Shown piece by piece: positions 15,263 to 18,225 of a DNA stretch of 18,225 nucleotides. The DNA comes from Streptomyces bicolor. Its GTDB lineage: Bacteria; Actinomycetota; Actinomycetes; Streptomycetales; Streptomycetaceae. The position numbers and the translations under genes are program-made. Each line of letters starts with the position of its first letter. The stretch's first letter is position 1. The stretch lies in contig NZ_JOFS01000066.1 in assembly GCF_000719285.1 (NCBI RefSeq), forward strand, positions 1 through 18,225. Direction: 5' to 3'. The notes under the pieces are model-generated. The model did no database searches. It was not told the origin of the DNA and was given only the letters and a program-made list of their open reading frames with translations.

Positions 15263-15299
15263 TGCTGTGGGCGGTCGGCTGTACCTGCTGTGGGCGGTC
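15263..15299. repeat. 14-bp tandem direct repeat at the thioesterase 3' end
   Basis: TGCTGTGGGCGGTC occurs at 15263-15276 and again, identically, at 15286-15299, a 23-base period. The similarity continues for three more bases after one mismatch. The second copy contains part of the thioesterase stop codon. It may be a local duplication; no function is evident. Confidence 0.7.
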
Positions 15300-15786
15300 A
15301 GCTCGCCGCGCGGATGTGATCGCCGTCGCCCGGGTTGACGTCCCGCAGCAGGCAGGTCAGCCGCGCTGTGCACACCCGCCGGTCCTGTTCGTCGCTGATC
15401 ACGATCTCGTACGTCGCCGTGGAGCGGCCCCGGTGCACCGGTGTGGCGACGCCGGTCACCAGGCCGGAGCGCACGCCCCGGTGGTGGGTGCAGTTGAGGT
15501 CGACGCCGACCGCGATCTTGGAGCTGCCGGCGTGCAGCATCGACCCCACCGACCCGAGCGTCTCGGCGAGCACCGCGGACGCGCCGCCGTGCAGCAGCCC
15601 GTACGGCTGGGTGTTCCCCTCGACCGGCATGGTGCCGACGACGCGCTCGGCGGACGCTTCCACTATCTGGACGCCCATGCGTGTGCCGAGGTGTCCGGCG
15701 GAGAACAGGGCCGGCAGGTCGACGCCGAGTGCGGCGTACTCGTCGATGACCTCTTGCGGGAACGTCACGTGCTGCTGCTCGCCCAT
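15298..15786 (-). CDS. PaaI-type hotdog-fold thioesterase
   Basis: Cytoplasmic acyl-CoA thioesterase-like protein of 162 residues, a little longer than the 130-150 typical of the family. The central motif YGLLHGGASAVLAET (62-76) contains the HGG turn and the catalytic acidic residue Glu75 at the start of the long hotdog helix. VGVDLNCTHHRGVRSG (93-108) matches the conserved strand that follows. Relatives hydrolyse phenylacetyl-, hydroxybenzoyl- or other small acyl-CoAs; the substrate here cannot be told. The ATG at 15786 has GGAG 8 bases upstream. A perfect palindrome lies 40-61 bases before the start and may control it. The oxidoreductase gene ends 54 bases upstream on the same strand, so partial cotranscription is possible. 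Confidence 0.9.
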   Translation of the reverse strand: MGEQQHVTFPQEVIDEYAALGVDLPALFSAGHLGTRMGVQIVEASAERVVGTMPVEGNTQPYGLLHGGASAVLAETLGSVGSMLHAGSSKIAVGVDLNCTHHRGVRSGLVTGVATPVHRGRSTATYEIVISDEQDRRVCTARLTCLLRDVNPGDGDHIRAAS

Positions 15787-15808
15787 GGGTCCGGCTCCGT
15801 TCGTCGGT

Positions 15809-15840
15809 GCTCAGTCGGTGAAGGTCGACTGAGCAAACGC

Positions 15841-15848
<8 letters not shown>
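15809..15848. promoter_or_regulatory. Palindromic operator-like site upstream of the thioesterase
   Basis: CGACTGAGC (15826-15834), AAAC, GCTCAGTCG (15839-15847) is a perfect 9-4-9 inverted repeat. A further direct copy of one half, GCTCAGTCGG, is at 15809-15818, 30 bases from the matching arm at 15839-15848. The core TGAGC-N4-GCTCA resembles operators of TetR-family regulators. The palindrome also covers the stop codon of the oxidoreductase gene. It could instead be a weak terminator hairpin, but there is no U tract and the extra half-site argues for protein binding. Confidence 0.55.
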
Positions 15849-18120
<2,272 letters not shown>

Positions 18121-18225
18121 CGCGCACTCCTCTTTGTGTACACGTGTGAGGTACGTCTCCGATCCTCGCATGCGGGACGGACAGCGAGGGGAGCGGGCTG
18201 GGGAGGGCGGCAGGGTGAGGGGTGG
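18121..18225. other. Upstream region of the oxidoreductase gene
   Basis: Non-coding as far as can be seen. It holds the oxidoreductase ribosome site, the 8-base palindrome GTGTACAC at 18135-18142 directly continued by CGTGTG, and the palindrome CGCATGCG at 18167-18174. No clear -10/-35 pair was found on the minus strand. Confidence 0.35.

Overview
The window looks like chromosomal DNA of a Streptomyces or close actinomycete. The DNA is very GC-rich with strong G/C bias at third codon positions. GTG starts are common. The signal peptides, the Ala-rich lipoprotein and the coexistence of PdtaR/ANTAR, a five-gene liv cassette and a desferrioxamine-type hydroxylase all fit that group. From memory, unchecked, the order pyk - tRNA-Leu - pdtaR - livFGMHK is conserved in Streptomyces chromosomes. 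There are 14 protein genes (one cut by the left edge) and one tRNA. No gap exceeds 300 bases. No IS element, CRISPR array, phage gene or assembly-line cluster is visible.

Left part (1-5740): the 3' end of a siderophore-type lysine/diamine N-hydroxylase (+) converges on a Tat-exported CpdB/UshA-type nucleotide phosphoesterase (-). That gene is divergent from a cytoplasmic SIMPL-domain protein (+), which is followed by pyruvate kinase (+). The pyruvate kinase has no Shine-Dalgarno sequence and a -10-like hexamer placed exactly for a leaderless mRNA. It carries the Lys variant linked to potassium independence. A strong hairpin follows it.

Middle (5741-7520): on the minus strand there is an unusual protein with an HTH, a small Cys cluster and a two-motif LAGLIDADG endonuclease fold. 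Next to it is tRNA-Leu(CAA) with its own U-tract terminator. On the plus strand lies an ANTAR-type response regulator (PdtaR-like). A perfect 14-bp hairpin separates it from the convergent liv operon.

Liv operon (7538-13227, minus): a lipoprotein binding protein, then a 13-bp hairpin in the intergenic gap, then livH-livM-livG-livF packed with 4-bp gaps or overlaps. Together these make a complete branched-chain amino acid (or related amide/urea) ABC importer. The hairpin probably makes the binding protein more abundant than the membrane and ATPase parts.

Right part (13323-18225, minus): a single-pass membrane protein of unknown function whose 3' end loses normal codon bias and runs into the liv promoter region; a secreted trypsin-like serine protease, probably starting at TTG; a PaaI-type hotdog thioesterase; and a large YdeP/FdhF-type molybdopterin oxidoreductase. 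A perfect 9-4-9 palindrome with an extra half-site sits between the last two and looks like a TetR-type operator.

Most of the window is ordinary core chromosome. The best candidates for something little described are the HTH-LAGLIDADG gene beside the tRNA and the palindromic operator near 15,836.
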